Assembly: GCA_041494885.1 (NCBI GenBank)
Contig: JBGQBO010000003.1
Location: 146,833 to 210,832 of the forward strand
DNA length: 64,000 nucleotides
Direction of reading: 5' to 3'
Origin: JAIQFV01 sp041494885
Lineage (GTDB): Bacteria; Acidobacteriota; Terriglobia; JAIQFV01
The notes under the pieces were generated by a model. The model did not search any database, was not told the DNA's origin, and worked only from the letters and a program-made list of their open reading frames with translations. This document shows, piece by piece, positions 51,140 to 60,829 of the stretch; within the stretch, counting starts at the first letter, position 1, and each line of letters starts with the position of its first letter. A program made the position numbers and the translations under genes.

Positions 51140-53719
51140 TCACTTCAATCCTTCTACAAGGTACAGGTCGGTCAAGGTGCGGTGATAGCCGTAGACATAG
51201 GTTTTTCCGTCGGGCGTCAGGACAATGGGGCCAATGTGATTCACCCCGGCGGGATCGGAGGGCATGAGCTTCTGCAATAGAGTTCTTCGACCAGTGCCGA
51301 GCTCGAGCCGGTAAACCTTGGCAGGCAGGTCTCCCGGACGATAGATAAACAAAGAGCGACCATCGGCCGCCCAACTGATGGGCTCTTCACCGGGTTCAAG
51401 CCCGGATATCGGTCGCGGCTCACCGCCGGCAACGGGATAGAGATAGCCTCTTTGGTCTGGACCGATCCCCGCAACGAGCCCTCCATCAGGAGAAAGAGTA
51501 AAGGCTGAACTATCGATTCCTTCCGGCGTGATACCCCGCGGCTTTCCACCCGCCATGTCCTGAACAAAGAGCCGAACACCCTGATTGGGTTCATTTCCGG
51601 AGAAGAGGAATCGCTTGTTATCCGGGAACCAGCGTGCCCAAATATGATTGATGGAATCATTGGTCAAAGGTTTTGACTCCCCCGCCTTGGTCGGCAAAAG
51701 AACAAACTGTCCGCCTGAACTCGAAGGAAGTGAAATCACCCACTTCTCGTCAGGGGACAATGCCATAGCCTGACCTGGTCCCAGGCGGATCGCGGGAGAC
51801 CCGTCAGTCTTGCGGAGATAGACAGCGTAAGTCCAGCCCCCACCTTCGCCCTCTTCGTCAAACAGAAGTGTTTTCCCGTCTGCGGAGAGGGATGCAGGAT
51901 AGGAGTAATCGAGCCAGGAGAGATCGCGTTCATTCGTTTCACCAGCAGGGAGGCCTTTGAGTTCCCGGCGCCAGCTGTCTCGCGCCAATAGTACACGCCC
52001 GTCTTTGTAGATATCCTGAAGCGTCAATGTTCCGGGCATTCGCGCAACCAGCCGTTCGCGTCCGGACAGACTGATGGCAAAGACCGCACGCGCACTCCCT
52101 TGCCGTGTTGCGGTAAACCAAATTTCCGTACCCTTGGCGGACCAGGCCAGGCCTTGAGTGCTGATTTGTCCAACGGAAAGGGCTTGCTTGTGGCCTTCAA
52201 GGTCAACGACCGAGACCAGACCCCCATCATCCCCGGGTTGAGGATGATCGAGGAAGGCAACGCGGTCTCCCTGGGGCGAGATTCGAGGGTGGCTGATCCA
52301 TCCGTTGGTTTCGTAAAGCACCTTTCCGATGGGAAACTCAAGACGATTATGCCCTCCCACATTACGCACCACAGCGAGATTTGTGCCGTCCGGGGACCAA
52401 TCAGCCCATTGAACTTCTTCCAACATTTCGCGGGGTGCCCCGCCTGCCAGTGGCAGACGGGCCAGAGTTCCGATACTTGTGTAAGGGCCGGAGAGGCGGG
52501 GAGCCAGTGTGACGGCCATCTCTCCTGAAGAAGAAATCGCGAGAATCTCAGTGCGTGCAAGCCCTAAGAGACGTGACTCCGGGCTCTCGGGCCGGGAGGC
52601 GAATATTTCAATGGGGTAGCCTTCCCAGGCGGCGCCATAGACAACGGTCTGTCCGTCAGGAGCAAATCGTGCCATGCGGATGGTGCCTCTGCGGAAGGTG
52701 AGTTGGTGATACAGCGGCGGCTTTAGCTCTCCCTGTCTGCCTGTAAAATATCCGATGCCAAGCAGGATAAAAGCGGCAACAACTGCGAGCGCGAGGCCCA
52801 GGAGGCGATGACGCCTCTTCGGAGCCAAAGCCGTGGTAGCCAGGGTTGAGGCCGACAGATCGGAGAGAGATTCAAGATCAAAAGCCAAATCGCGTGCCGA
52901 CTGGAAGCGCTCCTCAGGGTTCTTTTCCAAACAGTGGCGAACGATCCGCTCCAGACCGGGCGAGATCTTCGGGTTCAGTTTGGCCAGGTCCGGGGGATCT
53001 TCCTTCAGGATGGCGGTCATGGTCTCCGCCGCGGAGTCATGCTTGAAAGCCCGTTCTCCGGAGAGCATTTCATACAGGATGGCCCCAAACGAAAAAATGT
53101 CGGAGCGGTGATCTGCCGGCTGGCCACGGACGAGCTCGGGGGAAAGATATCCGATGGTTCCCATCACCACGCCCGGCGAAGTGCCGGTATTGTCTGCCTG
53201 TGCGAAGGTCTGAGCTCCGCTTCCACTGGTGTTTTCAATGCGGGTGAGCTTGGCCAGGCCGAAATCGAGAATCTTGACGCGGCCATCTTTGGTGAGAAAG
53301 AGGTTGTCGGGTTTCAAATCGCGGTGAACGATGCCCTTGTCGTGAGCGGCTGCCAGGCCTCGCGCGACCTGGAGCGCGTACTCGATCGCCTTTCGTGAAG
53401 GCAGGGGTCCCCCTTTGATTCGCTCCCGCAAGGTGCTTCCTTCGAGAAGCTCTGAGACGAGATAGGGGGATCCGTTGTCACTGCCGACGTCGTGGACGGC
53501 GAGGATGTTGGGATGGTTCAGGGCGGCGACTGAACGGGCCTCCTGCTCGAACCGTCGCAGGCGGTCGGCCTCACCGGTGAACGAAACAGGAAGGATCTTG
53601 ACAGCGACATCGCGCCCCAGGCGTGTGTCCCGGGCGCGATACACCTCACCCATTCCACCCGCTCCCAAAAGCGAGATGATTTCGTAAGGTCCCAGACGAC
53701 TGCCTGCAGACAAAGGCAT
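51140..53719 (-). CDS. Membrane Ser/Thr protein kinase with PD40/TolB-like beta-propeller (paralog 2)
   Basis: 859 residues from MPLSAGSRLGPYEII at 53719. Kinase domain (about 10-290) with GAGGMGEVY, Lys41, HRDLKPDN (Asp134) and DFGLAK (Asp152); a membrane helix near 305-325; and a PD40/TolB-like propeller to the C-terminus, ending in DLYLVEGLK exactly like paralog 1. The two proteins align without large gaps over their whole length and share numerous blocks (for example KDGRVKILDFGLAKLTR), so they are a tandem duplication. An AGGA site precedes the ATG. Confidence 0.93.
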   Translation of the reverse strand: MPLSAGSRLGPYEIISLLGAGGMGEVYRARDTRLGRDVAVKILPVSFTGEADRLRRFEQEARSVAALNHPNILAVHDVGSDNGSPYLVSELLEGSTLRERIKGGPLPSRKAIEYALQVARGLAAAHDKGIVHRDLKPDNLFLTKDGRVKILDFGLAKLTRIENTSGSGAQTFAQADNTGTSPGVVMGTIGYLSPELVRGQPADHRSDIFSFGAILYEMLSGERAFKHDSAAETMTAILKEDPPDLAKLNPKISPGLERIVRHCLEKNPEERFQSARDLAFDLESLSDLSASTLATTALAPKRRHRLLGLALAVVAAFILLGIGYFTGRQGELKPPLYHQLTFRRGTIRMARFAPDGQTVVYGAAWEGYPIEIFASRPESPESRLLGLARTEILAISSSGEMAVTLAPRLSGPYTSIGTLARLPLAGGAPREMLEEVQWADWSPDGTNLAVVRNVGGHNRLEFPIGKVLYETNGWISHPRISPQGDRVAFLDHPQPGDDGGLVSVVDLEGHKQALSVGQISTQGLAWSAKGTEIWFTATRQGSARAVFAISLSGRERLVARMPGTLTLQDIYKDGRVLLARDSWRRELKGLPAGETNERDLSWLDYSYPASLSADGKTLLFDEEGEGGGWTYAVYLRKTDGSPAIRLGPGQAMALSPDEKWVISLPSSSGGQFVLLPTKAGESKPLTNDSINHIWARWFPDNKRFLFSGNEPNQGVRLFVQDMAGGKPRGITPEGIDSSAFTLSPDGGLVAGIGPDQRGYLYPVAGGEPRPISGLEPGEEPISWAADGRSLFIYRPGDLPAKVYRLELGTGRRTLLQKLMPSDPAGVNHIGPIVLTPDGKTYVYGYHRTLTDLYLVEGLK

Positions 53720-53920
53720 CAATGTTCCTAGATGGATGGACCAAGAAAGAAGTCTTGCCGTGAATCCTGAAGGAACAAAAGATTACCGCGTGGTCCTTAT
53801 CTCGTCAACCGGAAAGATGAAAGAGGATCAAATCCCAATGAAGATGACCTCATGCTGACTTTTGGTTGAAGTCTGTCGTCGCTTGGAGTAGGCTGATTTA
53901 TTCTAAGAAACAGTGTCCAG

Positions 53921-55603
53921 ATGACGCCGTGTGCTCCGGTCGAAGAGATGGCTCCCCGAGCCGCGGGCCGACCGAAGAGGACAGGCATCTCGGCACGAAG
54001 ATTCAGCGGGAAGCGAAGAAGGCTTGTGGATCTATTGAAACTCAATCTTGAGGGAAGAAAGCCATCAGTCCCCTCGGAAGCGGAGATTCGATGGCAGGTA
54101 GGATTGCTCAGTTCAATCCTGGCCCTGGCTTTGAACCTCCTTGCTCGCTTTGCTTTTGGCGCTCCCACAATCCCGGAGTTAATGACGGAGCGGCTTTTTG
54201 CCGTCGTGCCCATCAGCCTTGTCGAGTTTGCCGTGAGTTTGCTGGGAGTTTTTGCAAAACATTTTGCCTTTATTGGGTGTGCCACGATTTACGTGATGCT
54301 CATGACAGCTGGCGCAGCAGCTTTCCTCCGTCTAAACAAGAAGCAAGGCCCGATCTACATAGCCTTGTTCGCCCTCTTTATGTGGCTCTTCACTTTGATG
54401 GTGGTGATGCCCTTACTCGGTTTTGGTCTCTTTGGCAGGAATTCGCCCCCGGGTATGGTCCCGGTTTCTGCTTGGCTTCTTTTCGTCTACGCGTGCTATG
54501 GTTCTTTCATAGGATTCTTTGGTGGACTTTTCCTGGGGCAGACAGGGAAGAGCACTTGGCTCAGCCATGCGAGTGAGCGATGGTTATCCCGCCGCCAAGT
54601 GATGACCGGCTTGGGCTACACTCTCGTCATTGCAGGGATTTATGACATCATCGCACGCCCATTGTGGATGTGGTTGCGACAAAGTACGACAGGATTGATC
54701 ACCGGCGGGAGTGGGGTTTTTCCGAATATCGACGGGCTTGCGCGTGAGGTTTCCCCGACCGCCGATTTCTACCAGGTCTCCAAGAATGCCTTCGATCCCC
54801 ATGTCGAAGCCCATTCCTGGAAGCTCGAGGTCGCCGGGCTTGTTGAAAATACACTGACGCTGAGCTATGCAGACATTGAGGGGTTGCCTGCCATCGAGCA
54901 GTACGCGACGCTCGAATGCATCAGCAATACGGTGGGAGGCCCCCTCATCGACAATGCCCTATGGCGCGGGGTGAAACTCAAGGATGTCCTTGAAAGAGCA
55001 CATCTGAAACCAGGGGTTCTCAAGATAGTTCTTCATGCAAGCGACCACTACTCGGATTCCATTCCGCTGGATCGGGCCCTGCAGGAGGGGACGATTCTCG
55101 CTTACGCCATGAACGGAGAGCCTCTCAATGCGATCCACGGGTTTCCTCTTCGATTGATTGTCCCCGCGATCTATGGCATGAAAAATGTCAAATGGATTAC
55201 CCGAATTGAGGCAGTCGACTACGATTTCAAAGGTTACTGGCAGGCGCGCGGCTGGGATGACAAGGCGGAATACAAGACCATGTCGCGCATCGATGTTCCG
55301 CGAAAAGTATTCCAGGGGAAAACGATCCTCGCTGGAATTGCCTTTGCGGGCGATCGGGGGGTCAAGACCGTCGAAGTTTCTAACGATGGAGGAGAGACAT
55401 GGGAGCAGGCAGAGATAAAGCCGGGTCTTTCACCATTTTCCTGGGTGCTGTGGCACAAGGAGTGGACGCCGGCCCGCAAGGGCAATCACGCCCTCGTCGT
55501 GAGGGCGACCGATGGGCTTGGGAATCTTCAAATCGGGGAGGAGGCTCCTCCCATCCCGGACGGCGCCTCGGGTTTCCACCGCCGAAATGTCAAGTCGGGA
55601 TGA
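53921..55603 (+). CDS. Membrane-anchored molybdopterin oxidoreductase (sulfite-oxidase/MsrP-like)
   Basis: 560 residues. An N-terminal half with about five or six membrane helices (60-260) is fused to a sulfite-oxidase-type molybdopterin domain (about 285-470). The molybdenum-ligand Cys is expected in YATLECISNTVGGPL, followed by WRGVKLKDVLERA, HASDHYSDSIPLD and NGEPLNAIHGFPLRL. The C-terminal Mo-co dimerisation-like domain (about 450-545) has VEVSNDGGETW. It oxidises or reduces an extracytoplasmic sulfur compound in such proteins; the substrate and electron partner are not known. An earlier or later in-frame ATG is possible. Confidence 0.9.
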   Translation: MTPCAPVEEMAPRAAGRPKRTGISARRFSGKRRRLVDLLKLNLEGRKPSVPSEAEIRWQVGLLSSILALALNLLARFAFGAPTIPELMTERLFAVVPISLVEFAVSLLGVFAKHFAFIGCATIYVMLMTAGAAAFLRLNKKQGPIYIALFALFMWLFTLMVVMPLLGFGLFGRNSPPGMVPVSAWLLFVYACYGSFIGFFGGLFLGQTGKSTWLSHASERWLSRRQVMTGLGYTLVIAGIYDIIARPLWMWLRQSTTGLITGGSGVFPNIDGLAREVSPTADFYQVSKNAFDPHVEAHSWKLEVAGLVENTLTLSYADIEGLPAIEQYATLECISNTVGGPLIDNALWRGVKLKDVLERAHLKPGVLKIVLHASDHYSDSIPLDRALQEGTILAYAMNGEPLNAIHGFPLRLIVPAIYGMKNVKWITRIEAVDYDFKGYWQARGWDDKAEYKTMSRIDVPRKVFQGKTILAGIAFAGDRGVKTVEVSNDGGETWEQAEIKPGLSPFSWVLWHKEWTPARKGNHALVVRATDGLGNLQIGEEAPPIPDGASGFHRRNVKSG

Positions 55604-56006
55604 GGCTCGCAACCTCACGCGGAAAGCCGTTCGCAACAAGAACTCATGTTTCTGCATCTCAAGATGAGAGAAGTCCGTTGATCTGAATTGCGCGATTCAG
55701 CTCCACCCCGCCACATCGGGGTAACCGTGAACCCGGCAAAAGAGATTGAATCCACTCCTTAAGAGGGAAGCAGACCTCGTCTCCCTGGGTCCAGTTCGCG
55801 CCGGGAAGAGGAAACCGATGGATTGGTTGAAGAGCCGGAAAGGGGAGGTCGGTGGACACGTCGAGGAATTGAGGTGCTCCATAGACAACCTCATAGAGGC
55901 CTTTGAGGATCGCGATCTCGTCCGCAACAGGAATTACAACAGGTTCAACAAGATCGTGTGCTCGTTAAACATCAGACCCAGGGGGATTCAGGGACAAGGT
56001 CGCTTC
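55604..56006. other. Intergenic region upstream of the second Oar-like receptor
   Basis: Four hundred bases. The receptor frame is open from 55746, but the stretch before 56007 lacks signal-peptide character and looks non-coding. No RNA gene, repeat or clear promoter was recognised. Confidence 0.4.
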
Positions 56007-58589
56007 ATGAGGGCCAGTCAGCGCTCCTTGGCTTGGTGCTTCTCACTTCAAGCTGCCCTCCTTGTTCTCCTTTCTGCCATTTTGTCTTCGATGTCGTTCG
56101 CTGAGTCGGTGTTCCTCCCCTCCCCGGGGGGGCAGGCTTCCGGCCGATCGGTTCCCACGGACGCCCATCAAAATCCCCTGTCCCCAACGCCTGAGCGCCC
56201 CAAGCCCGCAGATCAGAAGCTCCTGGTGACCGTAGCCGATGAGAATGGAATCCCCGCGTCTTCAGCCAAATTGACTCTCACCTCTAAAGAAAGCAAGAGG
56301 ATCATCCAGGGAGAAACGGATCACACCGGCCGGTTCGAGTTTTCGAATCTATCACCGGGCCTTTATCAACTCCGCGTGGAAAAGGAGGGATTCTATGTCG
56401 TCACCTCCGATGAACCCCGTGTGGGCGAAACCCAGAAAGTGGAGATCACACTCAATCACCTGCAGGAATTGCACGAGGTGATGAATGTTGATTACACTCC
56501 ACCGATCATTGATCCCGAGAAGACGACAAACAGCCAGGGCCTCAGTGGTCAGGACATCATCAATCTCCCTTATCCCACGACTCGCGACATCCGTCAGGCG
56601 CTCCCGCTGATCCCGGGAGTCCTGTCGGATGCCGCGGCGCAGATTCACGTGAATGGAGCGGCCACCTACCAGATCTTTGATCTACTTGACGGGTTTAACA
56701 TCACCCATCCCGTCACGGGTCTGCTGGATTTGCAGGTCAACGCCGATGCTGTCCGATCGGTCAGTATTCTGGACAGCCGCATTCCCGCCGAGTTCGGGAA
56801 GGGCTCGGGAGCGGTTTTGAGCCTGATCACGGGGATGGGAGATGATCACTTCCGTTTCGCGGCCACTAACTTTATCCCGTCGATTCAGAATCGCAAGGGA
56901 TTGAACTTCAACGAGTGGACGCCTCGAGTCACTTTTTCCGGTCCGCTGAACAAGGGGAAGGCCTGGTTTTATGACGCCGTCGATGGCGAGTACGACTTGA
57001 AGATCATCAACGAGCTCCCCGCGGGCGCTGATCGCACACACGTCTGGCGTTGGAGCAATCTTGCCAAGGCGCAAATCAACTTGACCGCCTCGAATATCCT
57101 CACCGCCAGCGTCCTCATCAATGAGTTTCGCTCCCCCAACTTCGGCTTGTCCCTCTCCAATCCGCTGCCCTCGACGGTTGACCAGCGGCGATCGGCCTAC
57201 CTCGCCACCATAAAAGACCAGATCTACCTCCCGGGCGGTTTGTTGCTGGAGCTGGGAATGGCGGTCAGCCAGTTCCGAACCGATAATCGGCCTCTCGCGG
57301 GAGGCTTGCCTTTCCTGCTTCACCCGGAAGGGGCCAGTGGAAACTTTTTTCAGACGGATCATGGAAGGGCACGACGCTATGAATGGCTCGCCAACTTAAC
57401 CCTGCCGCCGGGACATTGGCATGGGCGGCACGAATTCAAGGTCGGGACGGAGATTGACCATGTCGCCTTCCGGCAGACCTTGGAACGCCGGCCCATCTTC
57501 ATCGTGCGCGAGGATGGAACCCTCGCACGCCTGATTACTTTTGGAGGCGACCCGAGGTTCGGAATAACCAATTCCGAGTTCACGGGCTACGCGCAGGATC
57601 GATGGTCAGTTTCAGATCGATTCCTGCTCGAAATAGGGATTCGTCAGGACTGGGATCAGATCATTCGTGATGTGCTGATTTCTCCGCGGCTCGCGTCGAC
57701 CTATTTGTTGACGGCGGATGGCCAGACGAAATTGTCCGCCGGCATCGGGATTTATTACGATGCCACGAATCTGGATTTTTTTTCCCGTCCCCTGGCGGGG
57801 CAGCGGACCGATCAGGCGTTCGCCAACGATGGAACGACGACACTCGGACCTCCCGTTGTCACCGCATTTCAAGTCAACCAGCAGACCCTGAAGTCGCCGC
57901 GATTCCTCAATTGGAGTTTGGGACTGGAGCGCACCCTTCCTCATTCTGTATACCTGGATTTGCATTTTATTGAAAGAAGGGGAACGCGGGGTTTCACCTT
58001 TATCAATTCAGGAGCCGGCGCAGGCGGGGAACCAGGCGGCCAGTTTTTATTGACAAACATCGGTCACGACCATTTTGATGAGTTCCAAATTAATGTCCGG
58101 CACACGTTCAAGGGGAGTTATCCTTTCCTCGCCTCTTACACCCGGTCGGCAGCTCGTTCGAATGCGGTGGTAGATTTCAACCTGGATAATCCCATTTTCG
58201 CCCTGCAGGCCGGAGGCCCCTTGCCCTGGGACTCTCCCAACCGGTTCCTTTCCTGGGGAGGATATCCGCTCATCCAGGGATTCGATCTCTTCTATTCCTT
58301 TGACTGGCGTACAGGATTTCCGTTCACTGTGGTCAATCAAGATCAGCGTATCGTCGGGTCGCCGAATTCCCACCGCCTTCCCGATTTCTTTTCCCTGAAC
58401 ATGCATGTGGAACGACGATTTCATTTGTTGGGGTATCGGTTGGCCCTCCGCGCCGGCTTTAATAACATCACCGATCATAAGAATAACGCGGGAATTAACA
58501 ATAACGTCGACTCCCCGGGGTTTGGCAGTTTCAATGGTGTCCAAGGCCGGGTGTTTACAGCTCGAATCCGGTTCCTGGGTAGGAAGTAG
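56007..58589 (+). CDS. TonB-dependent, Oar-like outer membrane receptor (second copy)
   Basis: 860 residues from MRASQRSLAWCFSLQ at 56007, since the 87 residues upstream look non-coding and this start gives a good signal peptide (about 1-32). A carboxypeptidase-regulatory-like beta domain (about 65-150: LLVTVADENGIPASSAKLTL, LSPGLYQLRVEKEGFYVV) is followed by a plug (about 165-290, HVNGAATYQIFDLLDGFNI) and a large barrel. It is shorter than, and clearly divergent from, the receptor at 37005-40031 and lacks an aromatic C-terminus. The transported ligand is unknown. Confidence 0.88.
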   Translation: MRASQRSLAWCFSLQAALLVLLSAILSSMSFAESVFLPSPGGQASGRSVPTDAHQNPLSPTPERPKPADQKLLVTVADENGIPASSAKLTLTSKESKRIIQGETDHTGRFEFSNLSPGLYQLRVEKEGFYVVTSDEPRVGETQKVEITLNHLQELHEVMNVDYTPPIIDPEKTTNSQGLSGQDIINLPYPTTRDIRQALPLIPGVLSDAAAQIHVNGAATYQIFDLLDGFNITHPVTGLLDLQVNADAVRSVSILDSRIPAEFGKGSGAVLSLITGMGDDHFRFAATNFIPSIQNRKGLNFNEWTPRVTFSGPLNKGKAWFYDAVDGEYDLKIINELPAGADRTHVWRWSNLAKAQINLTASNILTASVLINEFRSPNFGLSLSNPLPSTVDQRRSAYLATIKDQIYLPGGLLLELGMAVSQFRTDNRPLAGGLPFLLHPEGASGNFFQTDHGRARRYEWLANLTLPPGHWHGRHEFKVGTEIDHVAFRQTLERRPIFIVREDGTLARLITFGGDPRFGITNSEFTGYAQDRWSVSDRFLLEIGIRQDWDQIIRDVLISPRLASTYLLTADGQTKLSAGIGIYYDATNLDFFSRPLAGQRTDQAFANDGTTTLGPPVVTAFQVNQQTLKSPRFLNWSLGLERTLPHSVYLDLHFIERRGTRGFTFINSGAGAGGEPGGQFLLTNIGHDHFDEFQINVRHTFKGSYPFLASYTRSAARSNAVVDFNLDNPIFALQAGGPLPWDSPNRFLSWGGYPLIQGFDLFYSFDWRTGFPFTVVNQDQRIVGSPNSHRLPDFFSLNMHVERRFHLLGYRLALRAGFNNITDHKNNAGINNNVDSPGFGSFNGVQGRVFTARIRFLGRK

Positions 58590-58778
58590 CCGATTCTGAA
58601 GAGCGAGGTACCACAGAGGGGTAAAGAAAGGGAAGAAGGGACCGGGGGGCGCACACAACCCGCACTTTGGGAAGTGGGGCGGACCTACTTAGGGAACGCT
58701 TCACATGAATGAATCCGGGCCGGTTGGTCCATCATCGCACAGATCGCATGAGGCGAGATGTGTATGTCACCCTGCCGT

Positions 58779-59573
58779 TCACTCATGGGCGAGGTCGGTC
58801 GGAACGATCGCGATGACCCGGAGCGGGCTGCCGGATCCATTAACGATCTTCAACGGAGCGGCAATCACGACGGCGCCGATGGATGGTAATTGGTCGAGGT
58901 TGCACAGACTGGCCAATCCGAATTTGCCGCTCCCGTGCATGAAATAATGATTGGAGAACGGCGGATCGAAGCCGGCGGCTTGACCTGCATCAGTTCCAAG
59001 AGTTTCCACTCCCACACCCAGAATATTGCGTTCATGAGCGAGGAGTTTTGAGCAGGCGGTCGACCATCCCGGTGTATGAGGGGCGTCTTTCATGGATGAG
59101 TTGGTGCCCCGTTTCACGGGGCGCTTTGACCAACCGGTGCGCAACAACACCCACGCTCCCGCGGGAATCCGGCCGTGCTCTCTCTCCCACACTTTGATGC
59201 CGTCGGGAGTTAACAAGTAGTCCGCGTCGCTTTCCACTTCAGCCGCCACGTCGATCACACAGGCTGGTCCAACAAATCGATTCACCGGGATCCGGTCGAC
59301 CGTGTTGTCCGGCAAATCCTTTCCACTCACCCAGTGGACCGGCGCGTCGAAGTGTGTTCCCGTATGCTCGCCGGTTTCAAAGGCATTCCAGTACCATGCC
59401 GGACCGCGCTCGTCATATCGTGAGAGTTCCCACATTCGAAAGCGGGGCGTATTGGCCCAAGGCTCGGGTAAAACCAGTAAAGGAGATTCCGGGCTCAAGG
59501 GTTGCGTGAGATCCACGACACGGAGTTTTCCGGCATTGAGTTCCTCAATCAATTGAATAAGGGCATGGCTCAT
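58779..59573 (-). CDS. Cyclase-family metal-dependent hydrolase (kynurenine-formamidase-like)
   Basis: 264 residues from MSHALIQLIEELNAGK at 59573, which has a GGTGGAG site; an ATGA start at 59594 overlapping the decarboxylase stop is possible. The hallmark HTGTHFDAPVHW metal-binding motif and VVDLTQPLSPESP near the N-terminus define the cyclase (PF04199) family. These enzymes hydrolyse N-formylkynurenine, isatin or related amides or lactones. Together with the split decarboxylase directly upstream it forms a three-gene cluster for an unknown 2-oxo acid or amide substrate. Confidence 0.85.
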   Translation of the reverse strand: MSHALIQLIEELNAGKLRVVDLTQPLSPESPLLVLPEPWANTPRFRMWELSRYDERGPAWYWNAFETGEHTGTHFDAPVHWVSGKDLPDNTVDRIPVNRFVGPACVIDVAAEVESDADYLLTPDGIKVWEREHGRIPAGAWVLLRTGWSKRPVKRGTNSSMKDAPHTPGWSTACSKLLAHERNILGVGVETLGTDAGQAAGFDPPFSNHYFMHGSGKFGLASLCNLDQLPSIGAVVIAAPLKIVNGSGSPLRVIAIVPTDLAHE

Positions 59574-59590
59574 GTTTTCTCCACCCGGGT

Positions 59591-60172
59591 TCATGGTGTG
59601 CCAGTTTTGGCAAGCGAACGGACGTGACGGTGAAACTCCATCCGATTCTCCAGAAGCGTCAAATCCGTCAGGAACGTCGGAGGGCCCTTGGCCTCTACCT
59701 TGGCTACAAGCGTGGTGAGCTGGTCGCCCCGGATGGCTTCCAAAAAATGATTTCGAAAATCCTCCACGCTCCGGACCGTCGCAACCCGGGGAATTCCTGA
59801 AGAACGCGCGATGCCTTCCAGGTCTGTTCCTGCGGAGGTGGCAGTGGGGAAGCCTCCCACCGAGAGCAGGCTTTCGTTGTCGAAAATGACATGGAGAAGG
59901 TTCTTTGGTTGATACCGGGCAAGGGTGCTCAAACTCCCCAGGTTCATGAGAATCGACCCGTCACCATCCAGCACGACAACCTTGTGTTGCGGAAGCGACA
60001 ACGCCAACCCCAGCCCCAGGGAGGAGGCGAGTCCCATGGCATGCTGGAGATAAAAGAAGTTCGGCTTGTGCCCGAGCGATTGCAACTCCGCCGCAACCGC
60101 CCCCATGATCGTGACCACGAGGGATCGATCCAGTTCCGGATAAATGGAGCGCAGGCATTCGATTCGCTGCAT
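59591..60172 (-). CDS. TPP-dependent 2-oxo acid decarboxylase, pyrophosphate-binding subunit (ComE-like)
   Basis: 193 residues from MQRIECLRSIYPE at 60172, with a GGGAGGAG site. The TPP motif is visible as VVVLDGDGSILMNLGSLSTL, the GDG-x-N arrangement that coordinates Mg and thiamine diphosphate. It corresponds to the C-terminal half of single-chain decarboxylases and to the beta subunit of sulfopyruvate or phosphonopyruvate decarboxylases. The alpha subunit is the next gene upstream, whose TAA overlaps this ATG as TAATG. Confidence 0.82.
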   Translation of the reverse strand: MQRIECLRSIYPELDRSLVVTIMGAVAAELQSLGHKPNFFYLQHAMGLASSLGLGLALSLPQHKVVVLDGDGSILMNLGSLSTLARYQPKNLLHVIFDNESLLSVGGFPTATSAGTDLEGIARSSGIPRVATVRSVEDFRNHFLEAIRGDQLTTLVAKVEAKGPPTFLTDLTLLENRMEFHRHVRSLAKTGTP

Positions 60173-60684
60173 TACTCCTCCCACATCAGGTCACGGGTCA
60201 ACAGCAGCGCGACCGGTTGAAGACTGCTCTCAGCGAGGGTTTGGCCCTCCCGGATACGCCGCTCCACGAGATCTGGTGAATCCAGCTTGTAATAGGGAAT
60301 CCGCAACGCCTGCAGCAACGGCTCGGTGACGTTGCCGCCCTGCGTTTGCCAAGGATCACGCTCTCCGAATGCTCCGCGATAACTGATGAGCATGAGCAGG
60401 GGAATCTTATAGAGGTGCGCAAAGGAGACGATTCCGTTGATCGAAGCCAGGAAGCCGTGGTTCTGCATCAGCATTGCCGACTTCACGCCGGCAAAATGGG
60501 CGCCTGCCGAGATGCCGACTCCCTCCTCTTCCTTGGCCAGCCGGACCAACGTCATCTCCGGATCTTCTTCCGCCAGGCGGATCAGGTGGACTAGCCAGGT
60601 CTCCGGAAGGGCCGACATCAATCGGACGCCGCAATGCTTTAAGGCGTCGTATACTGCCATCGAGTGAGCCACGGATACAGCCAT
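60172..60684 (-). CDS. TPP-dependent 2-oxo acid decarboxylase, pyrimidine-binding subunit (ComD-like)
   Basis: 170 residues from MAVSVAHSMAVYDALK at 60684, with a GAAGGA site; the frame beyond that to 60837 overlaps the divergent trehalase promoter. A conserved Glu lies in LVRLAKEEEGVGISAGAHFA, as in the pyrimidine-binding half of TPP enzymes, and GFLASINGIVSFAHLYKIPLL is typical. Translation is coupled to the next gene by TAATG. Sulfopyruvate or phosphonopyruvate decarboxylase is the best guess; the substrate is unresolved. Confidence 0.8.
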   Translation of the reverse strand: MAVSVAHSMAVYDALKHCGVRLMSALPETWLVHLIRLAEEDPEMTLVRLAKEEEGVGISAGAHFAGVKSAMLMQNHGFLASINGIVSFAHLYKIPLLMLISYRGAFGERDPWQTQGGNVTEPLLQALRIPYYKLDSPDLVERRIREGQTLAESSLQPVALLLTRDLMWEE

Positions 60685-60815
60685 TGCAATTCCTTCAGGA
60701 GATACTGGTTTCCGGATTAGGTATCGACTGGAATCATACCACGGGAGGTGACTTATGAAGTCCTGGAGACTGTGATCAAAGCACTTCGCTTGGTGCCAGC
60801 CCCCGAGAGGCGTAC

Positions 60816-60829
60816 TATAATCCACGACA
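60816..60829 (+). promoter_or_regulatory. -10 element with very short leader before the trehalase gene
   Basis: TATAAT at 60816-60821 is only 8 bp from the ATG at 60830, so the transcript would start within a base or two of the start codon. No clear -35 is seen at 17 bp. Confidence 0.5.
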
